From Caprimulgus europaeus (Eukaryota > Chordata > Aves > Caprimulgiformes > Caprimulgidae): a stretch of DNA of 64,000 nucleotides. Where the stretch lies: positions 25,695,834 to 25,759,833 of the forward strand of contig OU015523.1 of the NCBI GenBank assembly GCA_907165065.1, written 5' to 3'. Below, in pieces: positions 13,275 through 23,351 of the stretch. The notes below the pieces were generated by a model. The model was not told where the DNA came from, did not search any database, and saw nothing but the letters and a program-made list of their open reading frames with translations. Within the stretch, counting starts at the first letter, position 1, and each line of letters begins with the position of its first letter. Position numbers and translations under genes: made by a program.

Positions 13275-13895
13275 AATGTATGGATATAATTGGATATAAG
13301 GTGCACTTATCCGTTTGCACCTTTGAAATACAAGATTTCTGACTAAATATTAACTCTATTTCATTCATTTTTCTTTCAAGCTTCTATCCAGCTTCAAAGT
13401 CTCAACTGTAGATATTTATTATTTCCAGTTTGCTATTTTTATGGCTAAATGGTTCTCCCCACTGATTCCCCTCAGTGGACAAATGAGTATAACCATAAAA
13501 ACAAAAGACTAAATTTGAAGACTGAATAGCAATTGAATTGGTCATTTGAATACTGAAATAATTTATTAACTGATTTGTAGTGTCTTCAAATGTACAGATC
13601 ACAAAATCAAAACCTTATGGTTTCACTCATAGCTTTGCATTTATACTAATGTGTAGTCATATTACATGTCCCTGGATACACAGACACTCTTATTGAAGTC
13701 TAAATGACACAGCCCTTCTGGAATATCAGGGTACTAATTCAGTAACATGCTATTAAAAATCTTGACCTAAATTTCATGTAGGTAATTCAGTTTTGTTTTA
13801 TGCCTATTAATCATTATCTTTCAAATTGGTATTGAATTGGTATTAGTAAACATATTGGCCTGTTTTGAAGGCTTTTCACTTTTTCTTCTATTCCT
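13275..13895. other. Spacer between two CR1 fragments
   Basis: AT-rich DNA without recognised features. It may contain unrecognised CR1 sequence, because CR1 fragments of the same orientation flank it. Confidence 0.45.
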
Positions 13896-14400
13896 TCACA
13901 GAATTGCAGAGGATAGAGGTTGAAAGGCACCTCTGGAGATTATCTTGTCCCACCATCCTGCTCAAGTAGGGTCAGCCAGAGCAGGTTGCCCAGGGCTGTG
14001 TCCAGTCTGTTTTTTATTATCTCCATGAATGCAGACCCCACTATCTTTCTGGGCAACCTCTTCCACTGTTTGTCCACCCTCATAGTAAAAAGGTGTTTGT
14101 TTGTGTTCAGAGGGAATTTAATGTGCTTGAATCTGAGTCTATCGCCTCTTGTCTTGTCTCTCGCACTACTGAAAAGTCTGACTCCCTCATCTTCATTCTC
14201 TACCACTAAGTGTTTATACACATGCATAATATCCCCTTGAGCCTTCTCTGCTCCAGACTGAACACTCCCAGCTTGTCCTCTTAAGAAAGATGCTCCACTC
14301 TCTAATCATCTTTGTGTCTTATTGTTAGGCTTGTTCCACTAAGACCATGTCTTTATTGTCCTGGGGAGCCCAAAACTGAACATAGCACTCCAGAGTCATA
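13896..14400 (-). mobile_element. CR1 LINE fragment (3' part of ORF2 and 3' end)
   Basis: The left edge TCACAGAATTGCAGAGG is a degenerate CR1 3' terminus. Going right, the reverse complement of the end of CR1 ORF2 follows (GGGCAACCTCTTCCACTGTT, then CTCCCAGCTTGTCCTC). Similarity fades near GCACTCCAGAGTCATACCA at about 14400, which is taken as the 5' truncation. It looks more diverged than the 23 kb and 62 kb copies, so it probably belongs to an older subfamily. Confidence 0.85.
13940..14227 (-). pseudogene. CR1 ORF2 C-terminal remnant
   Basis: A 95-codon open stretch on the minus strand that reads as the C-terminal tail of CR1 ORF2. Visible family phrases are DKTRGDRLRFKH, FTMRVDKQWKRLPRKIV and LDTALGNLL, the counterparts of the family's 'TRG...', 'FFTVRV..HWNRLPREVV' and 'LD..L.NL'. 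In an intact element this tail lies downstream of the reverse-transcriptase domain. Here the endonuclease and catalytic RT motifs are absent because the element is 5'-truncated. It stays open only because the fragment is short; it is not a functional gene. Confidence 0.75.
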
Positions 14401-16592
14401 CCACACATGACATTTTATTATTGTCTACCAGAAGCTCTGCACTGGGAGCAATACAACTCTTTTCACTATGAAAATAATTTTGTTGATAGCAGTTCCCATT
14501 TCTGATAAGGTTATTTCTATTCTTTCTAACCTGTGGAACCAACAGTCTTGACTAGATCACTGATTATCAAAGGGAGAATCACACAAAGAGTCTTAATTAG
14601 GTACATATACATTCTTATTCCTTTCTTCATTAGGATGCCGATGTTCAGTTCTCAGTTTGCAAGTGCAGGCAAAACATGCTTTTATCTATAGAAAAATAGG
14701 GTGTAGTCTGGAGAAGCTGAAATAATTCACTGATGATCAGTCTTGGCTACAGTGATGAATATTTATAATTTCCCTTTAATAAGTGCATTTAAAGGATCTT
14801 CTCCTTGCTTTTGATGATTTATATCTAAAAAGTACTCAACTACTTTTACTTCTCTTATTAATGAGGGACAACAATTGTTTGAAATACTTTTCTACTACTT
14901 GCCTGAGTTTTACTCTGTTCTCAGATTATAGACACCCTGTTCATACACCTCCAACAAAATTCCCCTTTTCTCAGTGGGAGTTTTCATATGACTAAATTAA
15001 ATACTGGTGAATCAGAGTTCTTCTCATCAGTCTGTACAGTTTCTGGTATACTCAGTCTATATAGGAAGCATTTTACTTATATAGATGCTGAAGTTTAAGT
15101 CATCCCTTTTCAGAATTAGTTGTTGCTCTTAGGTGCAACTTCTCAGTCTATATAGTTGTTAATTTAGCTTGTTTTCTACAGAGAGGAAAGCATTCCATTT
15201 TGCCACCAAGGCTAGATAATTGGAGGTTTTCCACTAAGGACCTCAAATACGAACTCTATAGAATGTTAGGGTGATTTTTGACAGTGTGTATCTCTCCTAT
15301 GCAACTTTAAAACCTTCACCTATATATAGTTCCCTCACAGAGTTTCCTAGCTAACTTGATGTCTCGGTTTCTTCTCACTCTTGGTAGCAAGTTCAGCAGA
15401 GACAATTAATTTTGCAAAACATAAATACAGGAGCAAAACGAGAAAGATCTCTGGCCACCAGATATTTCTGCAGTTTTGTCCTTTTAGCTCCTGGGAAATG
15501 AATGACATTGTGTAAGGATGTGTTTCAGTACTTCAACCTCTCCAGGAGTTCTGTTTTGAAAAGTTCCCAGGAAATCAGTCAGAGCAACACTAACATACAG
15601 GTAGGCCTTATATGCTGCCATACTTGTTGTAAACATGATTACACAGAATAAGAACATATAGGATTACTATAATTTTAAAATTAAACATTTATAAGGTTCA
15701 GAAAAGCTCTTGGAATTTCTCATGGGAAATAGTTGTTCTTTTGGAGTCTGCATGACTGGAGGAGCTCATTACCACTTAGTATTAACAAAGGAAGCTCAGC
15801 TTCATTTTTTTAGTTAGGGTTTGTTTTGTTTTGTTTTTACACTAAAAAGATGTGCACTTCCTAATTTTAAGCATTCTGGCTTTTATTCAAGGAGATCCTT
15901 AAACACCTACTTGGTTTTAAGTAGGTACTTACAGGCTTTCTCAAACAGGACACTTTTCTAAATGATTAAACATATGCCAAAAAAAAGTTAGCAATTTGTA
16001 AGCTGGAATAATGTATTTGGTTTAACTTTTCAGTAGACTGCATAGAGTGAATAGAACACTTTTCTTTTTTGGCATGCGAAGACCAGCTCAAGTTCCATAG
16101 CTAAACACCTGAGGACAGAGCTGCTTTGTTTTTTTCCATCAGACACTTTTCCCAAGGGATTTTTCTGGACATTCCTCATCTCCTTCTTTGTTACCCCAGC
16201 ATAGCTACAGTCAAAACTTCCCATAGACTGATAGACTAGTTCCCCAACTATGCATTCTCTCACGCCACTGTGAATCCAAAGCCGTGTTAGGCATGGTTCT
16301 TAGCTGCATAGCTTAAACTGTAAGTATGAAATGGGGAGAGGATGATGAAAGAGCTAGATTTTGATAAAGAGGAATGGTGATTGTTATTCTCAGTCTTCAC
16401 AGGCTAGTTTTTCTAGGTTCCATCAGGGAGCACAGAGTGCTTGCCAGGGCTGATAAGATCCTATTAGGCTGACACTGGATATTGCTGCAATTCTTTGTTA
16501 GCTAGACTTCTTACTATTCAAAGCTCTTTAGAACAGAACAGAACAGTATGAAGAATTCAATATCCATATATCTTTTACCTCTTTCTTTGCAG

Positions 16593-16668
16593 TCATGGAA
16601 ATTCTGGTTCTACTGGCTGCTGTGACACCACCATTTCATTTGTGATCTTTCTTCAAACTATAAATCAG
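16593..16668 (+). other. Exon-like segment with flanking splice-site patterns
   Basis: A pyrimidine-rich tract, TTTTACCTCTTTCTTTGCAG, ends at 16592, an acceptable 3' splice site. Seventy-six bases later CAG/GTCAGT at 16666-16674 gives an acceptable 5' splice site. The internal ORF is short and stops early, so if real it would be a non-coding exon. Such pairs arise often by chance in AT-rich DNA. Confidence 0.12.
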
Positions 16669-16819
16669 GTCAGTAAAATGTTTTCAGATCTGCTCTGCCT
16701 ATTCTTGACTGGTTGCAGTCCACAAATAATAGAAATCTATATGTATCCATTAAACTCTACGCAGTGATTCTATAAGTAGATTGAATCAGTAATATCAATG
16801 TCTTATTTCAAACAAAGTT

Positions 16820-16842
16820 AAAAAAAAAAAAAAAAAAAAAAA
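16820..16842. repeat. Homopolymer A23
   Basis: An uninterrupted A run of about 23. No upstream AATAAA, matching gene body or target-site duplication marks it as the tail of a processed copy. Confidence 0.9.
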
Positions 16843-17255
16843 GAGTCTCCTGTTAATCTTAGTGGCCATCACTGGAAGTTACTTGTTTGTTGTGTGAATT
16901 AAATAAAAATTAAAGAGGTGACACCCAATTATACCACTAAATATATAGTTAGTTTTAACCACTGCTATGATTAAAGGTGTCTTAGCTCAAAGAACCAATA
17001 CTACCCTGCCATTGTTCATCTACAGAAGTTACTCTCAGCTAGAATTCAGTAATCTGCTAATCAAAGCAGTTATAAATCTACATTTCAAAACAACAGCATG
17101 TATCAATCTTCAAGGATTGCAAGTATTAATGATTAAGAAGTTTAATTACTTCTTATTATTTTCCACTCCAGTTTTTAACCCCTTAACTAGCCATGATTTT
17201 TATCTTTTAATGTCCACTGGTGTTGCTAAACTAGACCTTGGAGTTGTGCACAGTA

Positions 17256-17937
17256 TGTGTCCTGAGTTGGTTTTTTTTTTTGCCAGGATAGGGTCACTTT
17301 TCTTCTTAGTAGCTAAAAAGCACTGTGTTTTGGTTTCAGTGGGGATTGTTATTAGAAGAATGTTGACATACCAAGCACAAGGACACCAATGCTTGGGTAG
17401 TTTGCAAGAGCAGAGGACTGGGGGGGAAAAGGCAGGAAGAAAAGTGTAGCAGTTAGTAAAATCCAGAATTGACAGTTGGATATGCCAATAAGATATTCCA
17501 TATCATAATACATCATGTTTAGTATATTAACTGAGACTGACTGGAAAAGCGGTGGGGTGGATTCTCTCACGAATAGCTCGGGCTCGTTTTTCCAGGATTG
17601 TGATTTTGATTTCGGGGTTCCTTTTCGCTCCTCCGGGATTGTTACCAGCGGGTGTTGAGCAATTGTACTGTCCATATATATATAGTTGTAATAATAGAAA
17701 TAGTAATAGTAATAGTCATAGTCATAGTCATAGTCATAGTGGTAGTAGTAATAACAACAACAACAATAATAATAATAATACTCTAATTATTAAATTATTT
17801 TTATATCAACCTACAAGTCTCCTTACCTTTACTCCCTAATTCTCTCTCTGAATCCCTGGGTGGGTGGGGGGGTGAAGGGGGTGGGGGCTGCAAGTGACTG
17901 TGTCCTGTTTGGCTGACAGCTAAGTTAAACTATGACA
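17256..17937 (+). mobile_element. Solo LTR, ERVL-type-like avian endogenous retrovirus
   Basis: It opens with TGTCCTGAGTTGG (from 17258) and GCCAGGATAGGGTCAC, continues with TCTTAGTAGCT and CACTGTGTTTTGG, and closes with AAGTTAAACTATGACA at 17937. This start and end match a common bird LTR that begins TGTCCTGG...GGGATAGAGTTAA and ends GGGTTAAACCACGACA. A TATA-like TATATTA (17523-17529) and an ATTAAA poly(A)-like signal (17789-17794) lie in the expected order. The flanks show ACAGTA at both 17250-17255 and 17935-17940, but the right copy overlaps the LTR end, so the target-site duplication is uncertain. No internal viral sequence is adjacent. The family class is inferred from memory. Confidence 0.75.
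17686..17780. repeat. Compound microsatellite inside the LTR
   Basis: Units run AATAGT, then CATAGT about four times, then GTAGTA, ACA repeats and AAT repeats. The corresponding part of this LTR family is normally a simple TAT/ATT tract, so this looks like expansion and divergence of a built-in microsatellite. Its translation as Asn/Ser/His repeats (17552-17839) is an artefact. Confidence 0.85.
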
Positions 17938-20900
17938 GTAATCTACTAAAAATATAGAGGATGGTTTCACATTTGTATCTGCTTCAGTGATTGAACTTGA
18001 TCAAAGGCTCAAAAAGTCCCTACTCTTTCAGGTAACCTTTGGTAAACCTGACATATAAGAGACTGCCTACAAAAACCAGACTAGCTGAGGATTACTAAAC
18101 AGTATGCAATCCCTGTACCATTACTGCCCCAACACACACACAGCAGAGGAATAATTGATGTTAGAAGAACATCATTCCACACATTCCAACAGTAATCCAT
18201 AACTGGGGAATATGTAAGAACAAAGCAGGGGAAGAAATAGTTGTTAGGGTACTACTTCTGAAAGGTCAGGCTCCCAACGGGATAGAACTGGGAATCCCAA
18301 AGTGCTTAGTTTTCTGCAGCACCGTACTACTGCACTTTGCTATTAAGTTTGCTGGGGAAAGACAACAGAGCATTAAGTGCCTGGAGAGAGAGGCACAGTG
18401 CAGTATGGAAAAGAAGAAGTACATGAGTGTTGTAGATTACAACATATACTGAAAATAAGGGAGAGAAACTGTTTAAAACACATCTTGATTAGGAAACTAA
18501 GAGACTGTGCAAAAATTCTGGAGAAATCCTGATTACCTTGTTGCTTTAAATTTATTCTTAGGTGCTTTTTCAAGATATTTTATGCTATGGAGAACAGCTA
18601 TGCACTAGAAAAGAAAATGTACTGACAATTGCTTCCTTTTCTAACACTGGTATGGACAGAGTTTTTCCCAACTCAAAACAGTTAATACAGCTGTTCATAC
18701 AACTTCTCTTCGTGTTCGTTAAACACTGTAAACTTCTTCAACCTTCTCACAGTTAGGTAGCACATTATTAACCTTGCTAATGCTGATACTGCAATTAGAA
18801 GTGCATTAGAAATAGTAAGGTAATATTTGTCTTCACAAAAAAAAAAGATGCTTAATGTCAGAATGCTTTTCAATACTCCATACCCATTAAAGGATAATTC
18901 TGAAAAAGTTTCTTCTAAACTTTGTGCTCAGTCTGTTATGTATTCAACAAACACCTTAGTGCTTCACATATTGCCTCTTGTGATTGGGGAGCATTTTCTC
19001 CAAACTTTGACAAAGTTGCCCAAATATTCCTCAGAAGTTCATGCAGAATCCACTGTCTACAAAAAATTGACCCAATCTTGGTTGTCAATGCACCAAGAGC
19101 ACAGCTGAGAATTAATCTCCTTCTACATCCTTGTCTCGCTAGATTTATTTATTGCCATTAATAGAGTTGATTTGAAAACTTTCATGGGACAGAGGTTTTT
19201 CGTTTGTGGTTTGTGTACCTGTCCGTGGCCCCACCCCAGTACCATATTTGTACAGCACTACCAGTTATTAGGGCTTCTAGGCACTTAACCAATAAAAGCT
19301 ACTTCTGCATTTCTTTGTTTAAAATCTAATGAAAGGTTAGAGGATATCAGTATTAACATTGTCAGACGGGTACTGGCAAGCTTATTGACATATGTACTTT
19401 CTACCTTGTTAAGTTTCAATCAGGTACCTATGGTCCTTTGAATATCAACCAAACTTTGAGTCATGGCAAGGGCTGTGACCTCTGCCTTGAGGGACCTCCA
19501 TATTTGACCTAGAACGGGTCTGGCTACTGCTTTTTGAATGCCATGAAAAATGAAACAAATGTGAGAAGCAGGCCTTGCTCTAGATGGGTCTTCAGGAATT
19601 TTAGTAACTACTCCATGCCGACTACATCTCATAGGGACTGTACTGATCTCTATAAGCTATTTGAAAATAAAAATTAAAAAAAAAAAAATTCAGGAAGAAA
19701 TTAGATTGCTTTTCAAAATTGCACAATATTTACTGCAGAAATGCTGGAGAACACACCGTAACGTCTTGAAGGGTCTCAAATTTAAAAACATTTGTTGTGT
19801 CACAAGGAAACAGATAGAAACATATGAGTATTTTGAGGATATATTCCCCAAGCTTACTATTCAGGTTTGTGGACATGAAATAAACGTAAATACATGTTTA
19901 GAATTATTATGACTGCAGCCAATTGATTTCATCACTGTGGTTACAAAAATAAATAACAGCTACAGAAATACAGTTAATTGGGGATAAGGAAGATGGAAAC
20001 ACTTATTTTCCATATAAAACAACATTCTGATAGAAAGATTGGCCACTGAAGACATATGAAAAAACACTGATTTCAATTATTTATAGGAGCTGGATGGAAA
20101 TGTTAATTCTGCTCCACAAAATGTTTTAGTAGTCTACATCTGATTGAAAACTATGCAGAATTACAAAAAAAATATTTGTAAAGAGGAAAGGAGTAACAGC
20201 ATTTCCAGTTCAAGTTTGCTGCATCTTAGGCCTTGGGTAAGGGCCAGGTAGCAGAAATACTGGTGATTTTCTTGGACTACCATCCCCAAGGACACTCACA
20301 GAACCTAAAAGAGAAAGGGATAGGAAGTTCTGAGGAAAGACGGTCATTGATTTGACTTTCAAAAACTGTGATAGTTACCTCTTTGTAAAAAAGCTCTGTC
20401 TAACCTCTCTCTTTTTGAATTTCTGTTTAGAAAAATAACTAATGTTATTAGCAACACAGTTTTCAATGCAGTAAAACAAAAATACACTAAACAGAAAAAA
20501 AACCCATACAAAACATCTAAAAATATTTGTGATGGAAAAGTTTTGGTTAGTTTGGTCTTTTTGATAATTTTAATGGAAATTCACTTGTGCTCTGTGGGAC
20601 AAAAGACGTGTATGCCCCAGACAAGTTCATTAAGCACCTTTATGTATGATGTGGCTGGAGGTTAGGGGAAAGAGTGAGGTGGAAGAAGAGGCTGTTAGAA
20701 GAGATGCTCAATCCTTCTGAAGGATTTTTTTGCATGACTTGTGCACAAGAAGTAGGGGACAAAATGTGGGAGTCCTGAGGATGGGTGGTTGAGTGCTTTA
20801 GCTCTCCTTCTGTCCCCCTGTTCCACTCCTTCCTTAACTCAAATTTGATGAAGTAACTGGAAACACACAAAGCAAACTGCTTCAGGCATCAGTTTCACAG

Positions 20901-21833
20901 CTGTTCAGAGATCACTTAGTGACAATCGCTGCCACAAGTCTCCATCTGGATGTCCAGTCCCACAATACGGGCCAAGTGTATTTGCAAATTGAATCATATT
21001 TTTCTGAACAGTCTCAAGACTGTATTTTTCTGGAGTTTATGATTCCTGGAACAGCAAAAAGGTTATTCATATTGCTAATAGTCAACATTGGACTGAATTA
21101 AAAGATAGTTGAAAATACTGTGGTGAAAAAGAAATCAACAACTGTATTCTGGGAAATGGCTAATGAGCACTCATGTCAGAAAAAGAAAAAAAAACAAAGA
21201 GAATTAGGGATTCTGTTAGTCTGTTATCTTGGAGAAAAAATAAAAATGTGGAAGTGGTCAAGGCATCATAAAGTTAAGTCTATCTGGAGCCATTATAGTC
21301 TATGTTAGTCCATGTTTTCTTGTCAAACTTTTTTCTTTTTTTTTTTTTTTTTTTTTTTTCCAGAAGGAAGGAGAACTCCTTCCCATTCTCAGTCTGCAAG
21401 TTTGGACTGACACTCTCCAAAGGAAATGCTCATCTTGTGTTGCTGCTCTGAAATCCTAGTGGGAAGAGAGAATTTTTTTTCTCAATTCTACTGCATTAAT
21501 GAGCTGAAGCTTTCCAGAAAGAAGCCACCCTGATATCAAGTGTGAATTCAAGTAGTCTCAAAACAGCACTGGTTTGTACTTGTGCTCTGTTTATCTGTTG
21601 CATCCCCAGGAAACTGGAAGGTGCTGGAAAACAGCCTACTAAGTCTTTGTATTGTTCTTATCACTGCAGGACTCTTCCTCCCCTGTCTTTCTGCTGGGGA
21701 CCGAGAGTGGATTTAGCTTGAGTTGGTCTCTTGAGTTCAGTGATTACATTTTTTTATTCCAATAATAATTTCAAAATTGTAAATGGTCCATTTCAAACAT
21801 ATGATAAAATCAGATTACAAAATGAGATGATAA
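17938..21833. other. Non-genic AT-rich DNA
   Basis: No gene is supported. A minus-strand frame at 19420-19632 sits in a patch of higher complexity, but I could not match it to any family. A T24 run lies at 21336-21359 and is immediately followed by a small inverted repeat, GGAAGGAG-AA-CTCCTTCC (21366-21383). Confidence 0.5.
21336..21383. repeat. T24 run followed by a small inverted repeat
   Basis: A T24 homopolymer (21336-21359), then GGAAGGAG (21366-21373), AA and CTCCTTCC (21376-21383). Read on the minus strand this could be a poly(A) tail, but no retrocopy was recognised upstream. Confidence 0.8.
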
Positions 21834-21898
21834 GATGAGATGAGATGAGATGAGATGAGATGAGATGAGATGAGATGAGATGAGATGAGATGAGATGA
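21834..21898. repeat. Perfect (GATGA)13 pentanucleotide microsatellite
   Basis: Thirteen uninterrupted GATGA units cover 65 bp, preceded by a partly matching GAGATGATAA. Lack of interruptions suggests an active, length-variable locus. Confidence 0.95.
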
Positions 21899-23351
21899 AA
21901 TAAGAAACTCCAGTGTCACAGAAAATAAGTTCTAAGACTACTTATAACAAGAAAAAAATACCATCTCCCAGCTATCAGGCATCTTCTTGGAAGTTTCCTG
22001 AAGTTCCACGTAGGATGCGAGTTGTGAAACATTTTTTTTTAAGTACTGACTTTTGGTTATACTCAGGGAAAAGACATAGCAAAAACAGGTAAATAAAAAG
22101 GAGAACAGGGACTATTTTTGCAAATATATAGTGTGAGGAAGCAAAAAGATTATTTCACAAAGTTAATTCCAAGTAACTTAAACTCTTCTGAAAAGCTTGC
22201 TTAGTATTTCAGATGTAAAATGCCATACATCTGGCTCTTTAATCATTAACACTGTTCATTGTTTCATTAAAGCAGAGGTCATTATTTCTCAAGTTATTAA
22301 TGCTTGCAGTAAGAAGTGTACAGTAGTTTTATCCACAACATGGTGAAAATTACTTTTAGCACATATAGAGGCTCAAAGTTGTTTTTTAAGCCACAGCCGG
22401 GGAAGTGGAGAAGGAATTTCAGTAGCACTATGTCTGCCTCTGCACGGATCCCCAAATGAATCATTCACACTACCCATTTCTCCAAATATCAGTATTTATT
22501 AACTGGGAAGTGATTTTCTGATGAATGATTGGTTATATACCATTTGAAAATCTAAGCACAAGGAATTAAGTAAAAAATTGGACATGCTTCTGTTTCAAAT
22601 AAAAATATTTTGATTCAGACACACCACAGTTGTTCCCCACTGGTCACCCAGAGATTAAAACTTCCTTACGATCAAAAGTTGTACTACAGTGACATTTACA
22701 AACTGAAGCAGTGATTTACACTCATTCTTTTAATATTGTTAAAAATACTAGTATAGAATACTTTTACATGTAATTTAACAGGGGTAAGTAATTCCATTTG
22801 ATAAAATTATTTAAATGAGGCCTTATAAGCGCTCATAAGCTCAAATTCCCTGCATTATATCAGTTACTACATGGAACTATGACTTTTTTCATGAATAAGA
22901 AGTCTTCCCTTGGTAGCTTTTTCAGCTTGGCTATTTGCTAATCTCTCAGTGAGTTATGTGTATGCTAGGATTTATCCTTAGCATTTACTACCATTAATAA
23001 GTTTATTATTAACTACTGCTTCATTTAGGCATCAAACATAGAGGTTTTAAGCCTACTTTCTCTTAATCCCTTTTTCCCATTCTCTGTTATTCTTTTGAAG
23101 TTATTTTCTTAAACTGCACAATGCAGGCAACTAAAATTAATGAGCATTCCTTGTCTACTAACTTTCCAAAATCAGAACAAGTTTTTTATTACTCTCTTTC
23201 CAGTTTCTCAAGCAAAAATTATTTCTGGAGGAGGGCCAGGCTTTCTACAAAGACAAAAGCCAGAAGAAGACTCTGGTATAGCTTTTAATAACACAAATAA
23301 AACCTACCTGTAATGTTCTGGAATGTTGTGATTGACACAACAGCCTCACAT
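21899..23351. other. Non-genic AT-rich DNA
   Basis: No gene, RNA or repeat is recognised between the pentanucleotide repeat and the CR1 element. Confidence 0.55.

Larger units (their letters stand above)
14401..17255. other. Non-genic AT-rich DNA
   Basis: No gene is supported. Small features are an 8-bp-arm hairpin at 15905-15926 (ACCTACTT / AAGTAGGT), an exon-like segment at 16593-16668 and an A-run at 16820-16842, listed separately where useful. The 160-codon frame at 16967-17449 runs from unique DNA into an LTR and is a chance ORF. Confidence 0.55.

Noticed and set aside
16820..16842. A23 run considered as the tail of a processed pseudogene
   Set aside because: No poly(A) signal, gene-like sequence or flanking duplication is present.
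16967..17449. 160-codon open frame, among the longest in the window
   Set aside because: It runs from unique AT-rich DNA across the LTR boundary at 17256 and lacks any domain or start context; it is a chance ORF.
17552..17839. Frame encoding Asn/Ser/His/Gly repeats, resembling a low-complexity protein
   Set aside because: It is the translation of the compound microsatellite inside an LTR.
19420..19632. 70-codon minus-strand frame considered as a retroviral envelope or transposase scrap
   Set aside because: Composition looks protein-like, but no motif could be tied to a family; chance or an unrecognised repeat is equally likely.
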